A stretch of 64,000 nucleotides of DNA. Origin: Solirubrum koreensis (GTDB lineage Bacteria > Bacteroidota > Bacteroidia > Cytophagales > Hymenobacteraceae). Every line of letters begins with the position of its first letter. Position 1 is the first letter of the stretch. Both the position numbers and the translations under genes were made by a program. Shown in pieces: positions 16,529-23,869 of this stretch. The stretch spans positions 496,001 through 560,000 of the forward strand of contig NZ_BAABHA010000001.1 in the NCBI RefSeq assembly GCF_039541855.1, read 5' to 3'. Under the pieces are notes generated by a model, which made no database searches, was not told the DNA's origin, and saw only the letters and a list, made by a program, of their open reading frames with translations.

Positions 16529-17230
16529 TTAAGACGCCGGATTCGCTTGCTTACGCCGCATCAGCAGCACCAGCAACCCCGCGCTCAGGGCAGCCAGCAG
16601 CCAAGTAGTGGTCTGCCAGAGGTAGCCGGGCGGCCCTCCCGCCGGGCGGGTGTCGAGTGTTGGAGCCGCTCTTCCCGCCGGAAGCCCATATGCGGACAAT
16701 GTAGAAGCCTCGCGTGTGCCGGGCGCCGGGGTCGGCACGGTGCCCGGTCCAAACGCAGAATCCAACGCGGCAAGGTTCTTCCGAGCCCCCGCCAGTTCGA
16801 TCAGGCTGTCGCAAAAGGAAACGGACGGCAAGTCCATGCTGGAGACGCCCCCGTGGTCTCTCGGCCCTCGAAGGTACACCAAGTACTCAATGCCCTCGCG
16901 CAGGCCGCGTGGCTTGCACTCATGCTCAAACGTCAGGGACAGGCGTTCGGTGTGGCGATGTAGCCCCAGCCAGTAGCGGCGCACCCGGAACTGGTGCACG
17001 CGCGGCGCGCCCCCGTAGGTGTCGTGCAGGGCCGTGTCGGTGTACATGCCCACATACCTGGCCGAAAAGATAAACCCACACGCGTCGAGGTAGGGGCTCG
17101 GAGGCAGGGAATGACAAAAGCATGAGGCATTGGCCGGGAGCCTGCCCAGCAACACCAGCAGGACCAGCAGCACCGTTAGCCTCGTCGCGTAGGCAGTGCG
17201 GGTCGGGAAAGTCGTTTGATTGTACCACAT
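16529..17230 (-). CDS. Exported TIMP/netrin-like domain protein with C-terminal membrane helix
   Basis: This 233-residue protein has a hydrophobic N-terminal signal (residues 16-36), then CFCHSLPPSPYLDACGFIFSARYVG. That matches the CxC-x-P-x(n)-D-x-x-F-x-G/A start of TIMP-like (NTR) domains, with Cys37, Cys39 and Cys51. Later, FEHECKPRGLREGIEYLVY corresponds to the GxxYLVYL strand of the same fold, and another Cys follows in SVSFCDSLIELAGARKNLA. A Pro/Thr/Ala-rich linker leads to a C-terminal helix (TWLLAALSAGLLVLLMRR) with a basic tail, so the domain is probably tethered and faces the periplasm or exterior. The assignment is by motif only. Confidence 0.7.
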   Translation of the reverse strand: MWYNQTTFPTRTAYATRLTVLLVLLVLLGRLPANASCFCHSLPPSPYLDACGFIFSARYVGMYTDTALHDTYGGAPRVHQFRVRRYWLGLHRHTERLSLTFEHECKPRGLREGIEYLVYLRGPRDHGGVSSMDLPSVSFCDSLIELAGARKNLAALDSAFGPGTVPTPAPGTREASTLSAYGLPAGRAAPTLDTRPAGGPPGYLWQTTTWLLAALSAGLLVLLMRRKQANPAS

Positions 17231-17242
17231 AGGTCCTATGTG
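17226..17242. promoter_or_regulatory. Palindrome covering the start codon of the TIMP-like gene
   Basis: An 8-base-pair inverted repeat with a single central base (arms 17226-17233 and 17235-17242) overlaps the ATG of the leftward gene. It could be an operator or a hairpin that hides the start; neither is proven. Confidence 0.35.
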
Positions 17243-17573
17243 CCTTCGCGGGTTAGGGTAATATAACAAAAGACTAAGCCTGGAACAGTTACCCATTAGC
17301 GTGTCAGGGGGCTAGCGCCGGGCACAGTGAGATAGGTCAGCACTGCTGATTGGATTTGACTCATTTACTCAAATAAACGCTCCTTTCCCTGAACCGTTGC
17401 TCACGAGTGGCTGCTGACCCAGCAAAGCGGCCCAGCGGTTCAGATTGAGTTCAGGAAACTCGTTCATTAATCAAAGTTCACGAAACTCGAATTGGACATG
17501 ATTTTCGTGAACTTTGTTGGCGGTGTTTCTTCGGTCTTTGGCTGACTTATCAGACCATACCGATGCCACAAGG
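17231..17573. other. 343-base stretch without a gene; contains inverted repeats
   Basis: No supported coding sequence. A 14-base-pair inverted repeat (17472-17485 with 17503-17516, 17-base loop) lies about 60 bases beyond the stop of the leftward amidohydrolase gene and may terminate it. A weaker 8-base-pair repeat flanks about 17390-17440. The promoter of the TIMP-like gene should also be here. Confidence 0.45.
17472..17516. terminator. Probable terminator of the amidohydrolase gene
   Basis: Arms 17472-17485 and 17503-17516 are exact reverse complements around a 17-base loop. The position downstream of the leftward gene fits a terminator, but there is no long T-run on the exit side. Confidence 0.5.
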
Positions 17574-18872
17574 CTATTCCTGCCGGTACACCGTGCCCTG
17601 TTTCATCACGAAGCGCACCCGCTGCATGGCGTCAATGTCCTGCAGCGGGTCGCCGTCTACGGCCACCACGTCGGCCAGCTTGCCGGGCTCCAGGCTGCCT
17701 AGGTTTTCCGTTTGGCCCAGCAGCTCGGCGGCCGAAAGCGTGGCTGAACGCAGAGCTTCCAGCGCGGGCATGCCGGCTTCCACCATGTAGCGAAACTCCA
17801 GCGCATTCACGCCGTGGCGGTACACCGAGGCATCGGTGCCGAAGGCAATTTTAACGCCGGCCTTGTAAGCCCGCCCAAAGGTGCCCTGCAGCTTCGGCCC
17901 GATGGCCAGGGCTTTGGGAGTAACCAACGGCGGGTAGTAGTTGGGGATTTTGGCCGAGTCGGCTACTGATTTGCCGGCCGTAATGGTGGGCACATACCAG
18001 GTGCCGTACTTCTTCATCAGCTTCATGGTTTCGTCGTCCATGAGGGTGCCGTGCTCGATGCTGGTTACGCCCGCCCGAATGGCCCGTTTCATGCCCTCGG
18101 CGCCGTGCGCGTGGCAGGCTACCACCAGGCCCAAATCACGAGCGGTGGTCACCACAGCCCGGATTTCCTCCTCCGACATTTGAGCCGACGAGCCGTCTTT
18201 AGCTACTGAAAGCACCCCGCCGGTGGAGGCAATTTTAATGAGGTCGGAGCCGCGTTTGTACTGTTCGCGCACGGCCTGGCGGGCTTGTTCGGGGCTGTTG
18301 GCCACGCCGTCGGCGGGGCCGGGCACGCCCATCAGGTCCTGGCGGTAGCCGTTGGTGGGGTCCATGTGGCCGCCGGTGCCGCTAATGGCTTTGCCGGCCG
18401 TAAAAATGCGTGGCCCCACCACTTGGCCACGATTAATGGCATTGCGCAACGACACATTCACGCCCGAACCGCCTAAATCACGGACGGTGGTAAAGCCCGC
18501 CAGCAAGGTTTTTTGGGCGTGGGCGAGGGAGCCGAAGGCCACGTCGGCGGGGTTCAGGGTAAACTCGCGCAGAAAGTTGTCTTTGCTGGTTTCGCCTTCC
18601 AAGTGCACGTGGCAGTCGATTAGCCCCGGCATTACCGTGCGGCTCTTCAGGTCGATGACCTTGTCGGCGGGGCCGGCGGCGGTGTAGCCGGTTTGTACGG
18701 CCTGCACCCGCCCGTTCTCTACCACCAGGGTTCGTTCCGGTAACAGCTTGCCGGCACGCACGTCGAGCAGGCGGCCGCAATGGAGGTAGGTTTTCTGGGC
18801 CAGCAACGGCTGAGCGGCCAGGATCGATAACGCCAGCAGGAAAGGCGCACGAGCGGAAGTAAAAAGACGCAT
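17574..18872 (-). CDS. Exported metal-dependent amidohydrolase (prolidase/imidazolonepropionase-like)
   Basis: This 432-residue protein has a signal peptide (residues 1-25, ending PLLAQ). It is a TIM-barrel amidohydrolase: the metal-binding HVH motif is at His88/His90 in MPGLIDCHVHLEG, the bridging lysine is probably Lys213 in DLIKIASTGG, further metal ligands are His254 (VACHAHG) and His274 (SIEHGTLMDD), and the catalytic Asp lies in IAFGTDASVY. The C-terminus has LGSLEPGKLADVVAVDGDPLQDI, the composite beta-domain seen in this family. Similar exported enzymes cleave Xaa-Pro or cyclic imide substrates; the actual substrate is unknown. Confidence 0.93.
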   Translation of the reverse strand: MRLFTSARAPFLLALSILAAQPLLAQKTYLHCGRLLDVRAGKLLPERTLVVENGRVQAVQTGYTAAGPADKVIDLKSRTVMPGLIDCHVHLEGETSKDNFLREFTLNPADVAFGSLAHAQKTLLAGFTTVRDLGGSGVNVSLRNAINRGQVVGPRIFTAGKAISGTGGHMDPTNGYRQDLMGVPGPADGVANSPEQARQAVREQYKRGSDLIKIASTGGVLSVAKDGSSAQMSEEEIRAVVTTARDLGLVVACHAHGAEGMKRAIRAGVTSIEHGTLMDDETMKLMKKYGTWYVPTITAGKSVADSAKIPNYYPPLVTPKALAIGPKLQGTFGRAYKAGVKIAFGTDASVYRHGVNALEFRYMVEAGMPALEALRSATLSAAELLGQTENLGSLEPGKLADVVAVDGDPLQDIDAMQRVRFVMKQGTVYRQE

Positions 18873-19016
18873 ACGGTGAGGAAAAGAAGTCGGCGGGTGG
18901 GCCCCGCAAGGTAAGGCGCATCAGCTTTCGGCCAAATACCGTATGTTCGGCGTGCCGAATAGTTTAGAGCCCAACAGGCCCCGGCGCATTCACCCCAACC
19001 TCTTTCACTTCCTCCC

Positions 19017-19277
19017 ATGGCCACCCAAGAAGCCTTCGAACAAGCCGCCCAGCGCGCCCAGCAACTGCCCAGCAAGCCCTCGAACACGATACTGCTGCAG
19101 CTTTACGCCCTCTACAAGCAAGCTACCGAAGGCGACATCAGCGGCGACCGGCCCGGGGGCTTCGATTTTAAAGCCATTGCCAAATACGATGCCTGGAGCA
19201 GCCTCAACGGCAAAAGCCAGGACGAAGCTCGCGACGAATACGTAGCCCTGGTGGATTCGCTGTTTCAGCAGAGCTAA
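19017..19277 (+). CDS. Acyl-CoA-binding protein
   Basis: This 86-residue four-helix protein of the ACBP family binds medium- and long-chain acyl-CoA esters in the cytosol. The conserved core LLQLYALYKQATEGDISGDRPG and the acyl-CoA contact segment KYDAWSSLNGKSQDEARDEYV are intact, with the Tyr and Lys residues expected to contact the CoA phosphate. Length is exactly that of the family. It is a single-gene unit diverging from the amidohydrolase. Its TAA stop forms the first bases of a palindromic element that continues to the stop of the CDGSH gene. Confidence 0.96.
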   Translation: MATQEAFEQAAQRAQQLPSKPSNTILLQLYALYKQATEGDISGDRPGGFDFKAIAKYDAWSSLNGKSQDEARDEYVALVDSLFQQS

Positions 19278-19492
19278 TCACGGATTACGGCGGATTCGAC
19301 GGATTTCACGGATTTTGTGGACGCCCTAAACAAGCAGCCCGGCCACCCGGCCGGGCTGCTTGTTTAGCTACTATGCGTGTACTTCCGATCTGTATACTCT
19401 AGAAATGCAACTGGCCCGAAGCTGATGCTTCGGGCCGGTTAATCGTCTACAAAATCCGCGGAATCCGTCGAATCTGCACGAATCCGTGGTTA
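19275..19492. repeat. Composite palindromic element with 47-bp terminal inverted repeats between convergent stops
   Basis: The segment 19275-19321 and the reverse complement of 19446-19492 match at about 39 of 47 positions by my alignment, and both begin with the TAA stop codon of the adjoining gene (ACBP on +, CDGSH protein on -). The arms consist of repeated CGGATT words. Inside lie a perfect 18-base-pair hairpin (19327-19344 with 19349-19366) and a second hairpin (19409-19422 with 19427-19440). Together these should terminate transcription from both sides. Confidence 0.85.
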
Positions 19493-19714
19493 AACTTTTT
19501 TCGGCGGCAAGTCGAAGGCTACTGCGTTGTGCTCAAAATGGCCTTTGTGCGACCCGTCGCAGAAAGGCTTTTGCGACGACAGCCCGCATCGGCAGATGCT
19601 TACGAGAGTGCGTCCGCCCAAACCGTAAGGCTGGCCTTGAGCATCCACAATTTCGATGTCTTCGCCCTCAACGCGCAATGAGCCGTTGTTGTTGACGGTT
19701 AGTTTAATGGCCAT
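19490..19714 (-). CDS. CDGSH iron-sulfur domain protein
   Basis: This 74-residue protein contains a single CDGSH zinc-finger-like iron-sulfur motif. The 2Fe-2S ligands are Cys41, Cys43, Cys52 and His56 in ICRCGLSSQKPFCDGSH. The N-terminal half (KLTVNNNGSLRVEGEDIEIVDAQG) forms the small beta-sheet that usually precedes the motif. Such proteins are small redox or electron-transfer factors in the cytoplasm; the partner is unknown. Its stop codon lies inside the right arm of the palindromic element. Confidence 0.96.
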   Translation of the reverse strand: MAIKLTVNNNGSLRVEGEDIEIVDAQGQPYGLGGRTLVSICRCGLSSQKPFCDGSHKGHFEHNAVAFDLPPKKV

Positions 19715-19756
19715 ACAAGGTGTTTTTGGTGACAGGTTAAAAAAGTGAAAGGCGGG

Positions 19757-20254
19757 TTACGGCTGCTCGCGGCAATAATTGCCGGTGCAGGTAATGGGGG
19801 TGTAAATGCCGGATAAAATGCGCCATTTGCCGTCCTCAAACCCCCACATCAGCCAGTAGCGGCCCGTAACCTGCGACTTGGCCGCAGCTTGCTTGTGGGT
19901 CCAGTTTTCGGTCCATTCGCCGGTTTCATAGGCCACCAGGGTTTGGTCGTTAACCTGCACCTGCAAGGTGCGGTTCATCCAGGTGAGGTCGGGGCGGGTG
20001 CGCCAGAGGCTGCGCATGGCGCGGCGCACGTCGGCGGTGGAGGTCCAGCAGCCGGCAGCCTCGCAGAGGTTAGCGCGTGAGCTGAACAGCGCGTACAGTG
20101 CCGTGGAGTCGCGGCCGTTAAAGGCGCGGTTCCAGGTTGCGCTTTGGGCCTGAATAGCCTCAATATGGCGTTGTTTGGGAATTTGAGCCAGGGTGGGAGC
20201 TACGCCAGCTGCCAGTAGCAGGAACAGGAAAATAACGAATGAGCGAAGCAGCAC
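19757..20254 (-). CDS. Exported NTF2-like (SnoaL/YybH-type) protein
   Basis: This 165-residue protein has a signal peptide (residues 1-23, LLAAGVAPTLA) followed by a single NTF2-like domain: HIEAIQAQSATWNRAFNGRDSTALYALFSSRANL, then the Asp/Trp-containing core DVRRAMRSLWRTRPDLTW, LQVQVNDQTLVAYETGEWTENW and a last strand GRYWLMWGFEDGKWRILSGIYTPI. Four Cys (in LCEAAGC and ITCTGNYC) may form disulfides after export. Members of this fold are often small-molecule binders or hydrolases; no specific function can be inferred. It lies 42 bases upstream of the CDGSH gene on the same strand. Confidence 0.8.
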   Translation of the reverse strand: MLLRSFVIFLFLLLAAGVAPTLAQIPKQRHIEAIQAQSATWNRAFNGRDSTALYALFSSRANLCEAAGCWTSTADVRRAMRSLWRTRPDLTWMNRTLQVQVNDQTLVAYETGEWTENWTHKQAAAKSQVTGRYWLMWGFEDGKWRILSGIYTPITCTGNYCREQP

Positions 20255-20290
20255 AGAAGGCGGAAAAGAAGGTGAGAAAGAAGGGGCCGA

Positions 20291-20833
20291 TTAACTCAAC
20301 GGTTTGCGCATCACGTAGTCGTTCATCCAGTACGGCCCAATGGGAATGTCCTCGGTGCGGTGCTGCTGAAAGCCGTGGCGTTCGTAAAAATGCAGCGCGG
20401 GATTGTGGCGGTTTACGTTCAGCTCCAGCCAGTGGCCGCCGGCGGCGCGGGCCGCTTGCTCCACGGCGTCAATTAGCTGATGCCCCATCCCCCGCCCTTG
20501 GTGCGAAGGAAGCAAGTATAGCTTGTGCAGCTTAAATACTCCAGGGTCCTCGGGACGGGCACTAAAAGAGGCATACCCAGCCGGGTAGCCCTCGGCGTGC
20601 AGCAGCAGAAAAGCATGGCCGTCGTCGGTCATTTGCCGCCGCAGCGAAGCCGGCGTGTAAATAACGCGGTACATGTAATCGATCTGCTCCTTGGATATGA
20701 TAAAGCGGTACGTGGGCTCCCAGGTAGCTTCGGCCAGCTCAATGATTACTGGAATATCGGCCAGGGTGGCAGGCTGAATAGTTACCGCGGGGGCAGCCGC
20801 GTGAGGCGCAGAGAGGGGCGCGGAGTCGGACAT
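20291..20833 (-). CDS. GNAT family N-acetyltransferase
   Basis: This 180-residue protein is a single GNAT domain. Motif A (acetyl-CoA pyrophosphate loop) is KLHKLYLLPSHQGRGMGHQLIDAVEQ, and motif B is WLELNVNRHNPALHFYERHGF. The N-terminal helix TLADIPVIIELAEATWEPTYR is typical. The start at 20833 (MSDSAPLSAP) was chosen because the longer in-frame form would read through the divergent promoter region. Substrate unknown. It lies 36 bases upstream of the NTF2-like gene and is probably co-transcribed with it. Confidence 0.92.
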   Translation of the reverse strand: MSDSAPLSAPHAAAPAVTIQPATLADIPVIIELAEATWEPTYRFIISKEQIDYMYRVIYTPASLRRQMTDDGHAFLLLHAEGYPAGYASFSARPEDPGVFKLHKLYLLPSHQGRGMGHQLIDAVEQAARAAGGHWLELNVNRHNPALHFYERHGFQQHRTEDIPIGPYWMNDYVMRKPLS

Positions 20834-20977
20834 AAGGCACAAGTGAGGGGACAATTTGGCGAAAAAACGAACGTTGGCGGGGCAGGTCCGGTGATTTTGG
20901 CTCGAAATTTCGAGTAAGCCTACCCAACCAGGCGGCAGCACGCCGCGTTTTACTGGCACCCACCCTTTTTCTTTGCT

Positions 20978-21754
20978 ATGAAACGTCTCCTTTCGCCACT
21001 CGCTTTTGCCCTCCGCCAACGACTGTTTGTGCCCGTGGCATTAACGACGGCATTGCTGGCGCCCGTGGCCGCTTTGGCGCAAACCAAACCCGCTACGCCA
21101 GCTAAAACCACTACCCCGCCCGCTTCTAAGGATACCTCCGCTGCGAAACCCAAGCCTGCCGCTAAACCTGCTCCTAAGCAAAGCGGGACTATTTCCGAGT
21201 CGGTGCTGGCGCCGGTTGAGCGCGACCTGCGCGTGCTGGGCGGCTGGGTAAACGAAACCGTGAACCGCGCCGATGCTACCATCAAGCGCGAGCTACCACA
21301 GCTCAAAGCCGATTTCGACCGCCAGAGCAGCCGCATCGACCGGGCCGCCGACAGCCTCTCCAACCAGTCGAAACGCGAGTACGACGTGCTCAAGCGCCGA
21401 TATAACTCCTGGGAAACCGAGCAGGAGCGCCTCGACGGGCAAGCTCGCCGGCCCGAAACGGCGCAGTCGGCCCAAACCCGCCTGCTGGGCGAGAACGTGA
21501 ACCTTGCCCGCGCCCGGCCCACCGAGCTGCATGATTTATACGGCCGCTTTATCGATGCTGCCCGTGCCCAGCGCAAGGAGTGGACCAGCGACGATTGGGC
21601 TGCTGCCAGCGCCGTGCTTACGCGCCTTAATCAGCGCTACGAGCAAGTTCGGGAGCAAGTAGACCTGGAGGAACGCCTGCGCATCCGGTCGTGGCAGGGC
21701 GAGTTTCGCACCTTCGAAAAAGCCCGCGCCACCAAAGACGCCATGGCCAACTAA
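20978..21754 (+). CDS. Exported coiled-coil protein of unknown function
   Basis: This 258-residue protein has an N-terminal signal (residues 10-34, LLAPVAALA), then a low-complexity Lys/Ala/Pro/Thr linker (about residues 36-67). The rest is almost entirely helical and charged, with heptad-like patterns in LPQLKADFDRQSSRIDRAADSLSNQ and EYDVLKRRYNSWETEQERL. It ends in a further coiled region VLTRLNQRYEQVREQVDLEERLRIRSW. No named family is recognised. The stop codon shares bases with the stop of the convergent gene. Confidence 0.75.
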   Translation: MKRLLSPLAFALRQRLFVPVALTTALLAPVAALAQTKPATPAKTTTPPASKDTSAAKPKPAAKPAPKQSGTISESVLAPVERDLRVLGGWVNETVNRADATIKRELPQLKADFDRQSSRIDRAADSLSNQSKREYDVLKRRYNSWETEQERLDGQARRPETAQSAQTRLLGENVNLARARPTELHDLYGRFIDAARAQRKEWTSDDWAAASAVLTRLNQRYEQVREQVDLEERLRIRSWQGEFRTFEKARATKDAMAN

Positions 21755-22227
21755 GCCGCCGAAGTAGATAAGAGCAGCCGGGTAGTGCGTTGCCGCAGCC
21801 AGCGCCAGGCGGGCGCCACGGCGTAAAACGTGCGCACTACCAAGGCTTCTTCCAGCAGCTCTTTTACCTGGGCGTTAGGCAGCGAAACCGGGGTGTCTGG
21901 ATCGAGCACGTAGGCCAGAGCCTGCAGACCGTGGCCTTTAACCACCGGAATCCATTCGAATTCCAGCCAAATGGCAGCCTCGCCCCAGTCGCCGCTGGTG
22001 CCGCGCTTGTCGTTGAGAATCGATAAGGGGTGCAACTGCTCGTGCCAAACCAGGCTGGCTTCGGCCACGCGTACCACCAGGTCGGCGGTGAGGTGGCCGT
22101 GCCAGTGCACATACAGCACGCGTTCGTTTGGGAAGTAATTGAATTCGGCCACTGTGGCCCCAAATGCATCGTGAACTGTTTGCACTAATTCGGCCGTACG
22201 GTGCAGCATCGGGGTTGAACGGGGCAT
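21751..22227 (-). CDS. Hypothetical protein, STAS/SpoIIAA-like fold suspected
   Basis: This 158-residue soluble protein contains VAEFNYFPNERVLYVHWHGHLTADLVVRVAEASLVW, SILNDKRGTSGDWGEAAIWLEFEWIP and GLQALAYVLDPDTPVSL. The alternation of a strand, a helix and a buried Asn-Asp pair resembles STAS-like proteins of Hymenobacter relatives, but this is a weak match. An ATG at 22227 is used in place of a TTG two codons earlier; a later ATG five codons on is also possible. Its last four bases overlap the convergent gene's stop. Confidence 0.68.
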   Translation of the reverse strand: MPRSTPMLHRTAELVQTVHDAFGATVAEFNYFPNERVLYVHWHGHLTADLVVRVAEASLVWHEQLHPLSILNDKRGTSGDWGEAAIWLEFEWIPVVKGHGLQALAYVLDPDTPVSLPNAQVKELLEEALVVRTFYAVAPAWRWLRQRTTRLLLSTSAA

Positions 22228-22286
22228 GGTCAAAGGCGGCTGTTGTATCTTTTAAGATACACGATTCTTGCCAGCGAGCCAAAAGA

Positions 22287-22319
22287 TTGTCGGGGCATGG
22301 TTGGTTTGCGCTACTTTTG
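22287..22319 (+). promoter_or_regulatory. Bacteroidota-type promoter of the deoxynucleoside kinase gene
   Basis: The -7 element TACTTTTG (22312-22319) fits TAnnTTTG exactly, with a TTG (22287-22289) 22 bases upstream as the -33 element. The kinase ATG is 29 bases downstream. Confidence 0.7.
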
Positions 22320-22348
22320 TAACCCTACTTTCGATTCGCTTCCCGCTC

Positions 22349-22972
22349 ATGCACATCGCCATCGTCGGCAACATTGGAGCCGGCAAAACCACGCTGGCTC
22401 ATAAACTGGCCCACCACTTCAACTGGGAAGTGTTTTTGGAGGACGTAGACGACAATCCGTACCTCAAGGATTTCTACGACGACATGCCCCGCTGGTCGTT
22501 TCACCTGCAGGTGTACTTCCTCAACAGCCGTTTCCGCCAAACCCAGCGCATCAAGGAAATGAAGCTGGAAGGCAAGGGCGTTATTCAGGACCGCACCATT
22601 TACGAGGATGCTCACATCTTCGCCGCTAACCTGCACGAGTCGGGCCTGATGGTGCCCCGCGACTTTCAGAACTACCTAAATCTGTTCCACTCCATGATCA
22701 GCATGGTGGACCCGCCCGACCTGTTGCTGTACCTCAAGGCCGATCTACCTAAACTCATCCAGCAGATTGAGAAGCGCGGCCGCGACTACGAAAACAACAT
22801 GCGCATTGAGTACCTGCGCAACCTCAACGAGCACTACGAGCAGTGGATCAGCAACTACAAGGATGGTAAGCTGCTGATTGTGGACGTAAACGACCTGAAT
22901 TACGTGGACCGCCCCGAAGACCTGGGCACCATCATCGAGAAAATCCAGGGCAAGCTTTTTGGCTTGTTTTAA
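22349..22972 (+). CDS. Deoxynucleoside kinase
   Basis: This 207-residue protein belongs to the dNK/dGK family, which phosphorylates deoxynucleosides in salvage. The P-loop is GNIGAGKTT (residues 7-15); the conserved DRT (Asp81-Arg82-Thr83) follows as VIQDRTIYEDAHIFA; the catalytic Glu is probably in LEDVDDNPYL; and RIEYLRNLNEHYEQWI is the lid/specificity region. The start at 22349 (MHIAIVGNIGAGK) is set by the P-loop position. It is cytosolic and single-gene, with a promoter just upstream and a shared terminator downstream. Confidence 0.95.
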   Translation: MHIAIVGNIGAGKTTLAHKLAHHFNWEVFLEDVDDNPYLKDFYDDMPRWSFHLQVYFLNSRFRQTQRIKEMKLEGKGVIQDRTIYEDAHIFAANLHESGLMVPRDFQNYLNLFHSMISMVDPPDLLLYLKADLPKLIQQIEKRGRDYENNMRIEYLRNLNEHYEQWISNYKDGKLLIVDVNDLNYVDRPEDLGTIIEKIQGKLFGLF

Positions 22973-22986
22973 AAGCTGATTTAGGT

Positions 22987-23051
22987 AACACGCAAAAGGA
23001 GAGGAAGTAACAGGTCTAACGGGCTTGTTACTTCTTCTCCTTTTGCGTGTT
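22987..23051. terminator. Bidirectional terminator between deoxynucleoside kinase and DUF2461 genes
   Basis: A 26-base stem (22987-23012 with 23026-23051) has only one non-Watson-Crick (G-T) pair and a 13-base loop. It lies between the two convergent stop codons and overlaps the stop of the leftward gene. The run of A on one side and T on the other gives both directions a U-rich exit. Confidence 0.88.
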
Positions 23052-23727
23052 ATCCATGATCCTGCATGGCGTGGTTCAGGTAACTAACCAAAGGCTGGGC
23101 CGCCCGCCAGGCAGCCACCACGCGGTCGGTAAAATCGGGGCGCAGTACCTCGGCGTCGGGGAAACTGCGCCACACAAAGTAGCTTTTCAGGCGCAGCCAC
23201 TCGATGTCGGGGTCGGTGCGGTCGTAGCCCTTGGGTGCGGTTTTCAGGGCATTGCTGCGGTCGAGGCCAGTCGGGAAATGCTGAAGCAGGGTGGCATCCT
23301 GGCGTAGCGCGTGAAAGGCATCGGGGCCGTAGTGAATTTCCTGCCGGATACGGGCCAGCTGCGCGGGTTCGGGCAGCCAGCGGCCGGCGCCCACGTACGT
23401 TTCGCCACCCGGTTCCAGGGCCACGAAATAGCCCGCCCAGGGACTGTGGCGGCCGCCGCGCTTCAAGCCTGCGCCCATGTGCCGCTTGTACGGCTCGTCG
23501 CTCTGCTGAAACCGGTCGTTCTTGTTGATGCGGTAAACGACATCGGAGGTGCTCAGCGAGGCTAAATCAGGCTCGAATGCCTGGGCCCGCTGCAGCAAAT
23601 CGGCTACCAGTCGGTTGGAAACGCCGCGGGCTCGTTGGTAATCGGCGCGGTGCGCATCCATCCACGGTTTGGAATTGTTGGCGCCCAATTGACGCAGAAA
23701 ATCGAGGACAACGGCTAGTTCGGACAC
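23050..23727 (-). CDS. DUF2461 domain protein
   Basis: This 225-residue cytoplasmic protein of the DUF2461 family (TIGR02453-like) carries the characteristic opening LDFLRQLGANNSKPWMDAHR, KNDRFQQSDEPYKRHMGAGLKRGGRHSPWAGYFVALEPGGETYVGAGRWLPEP and a C-terminal LKSYFVWRSFPDAEV. The GTG at 23727 is chosen because it gives the usual family length; an earlier in-frame ATG would add about 29 residues of translated leader. Its biochemical role is not known; the family is widespread. Confidence 0.9.
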   Translation of the reverse strand: MSELAVVLDFLRQLGANNSKPWMDAHRADYQRARGVSNRLVADLLQRAQAFEPDLASLSTSDVVYRINKNDRFQQSDEPYKRHMGAGLKRGGRHSPWAGYFVALEPGGETYVGAGRWLPEPAQLARIRQEIHYGPDAFHALRQDATLLQHFPTGLDRSNALKTAPKGYDRTDPDIEWLRLKSYFVWRSFPDAEVLRPDFTDRVVAAWRAAQPLVSYLNHAMQDHG

Positions 23728-23869
23728 GGCAGAGCGAATGGCAAGGCAGAAATGCGAGCAAACGTACGGCCGGGCCGTGGCGTTGCACCTCCGCCATACT
23801 GCCCCTAAACACAACCGCAGCCGCTTCCCTAAAGAAACGGCTGCGGCCGGTTGATGCTGCGGGCCGGGG

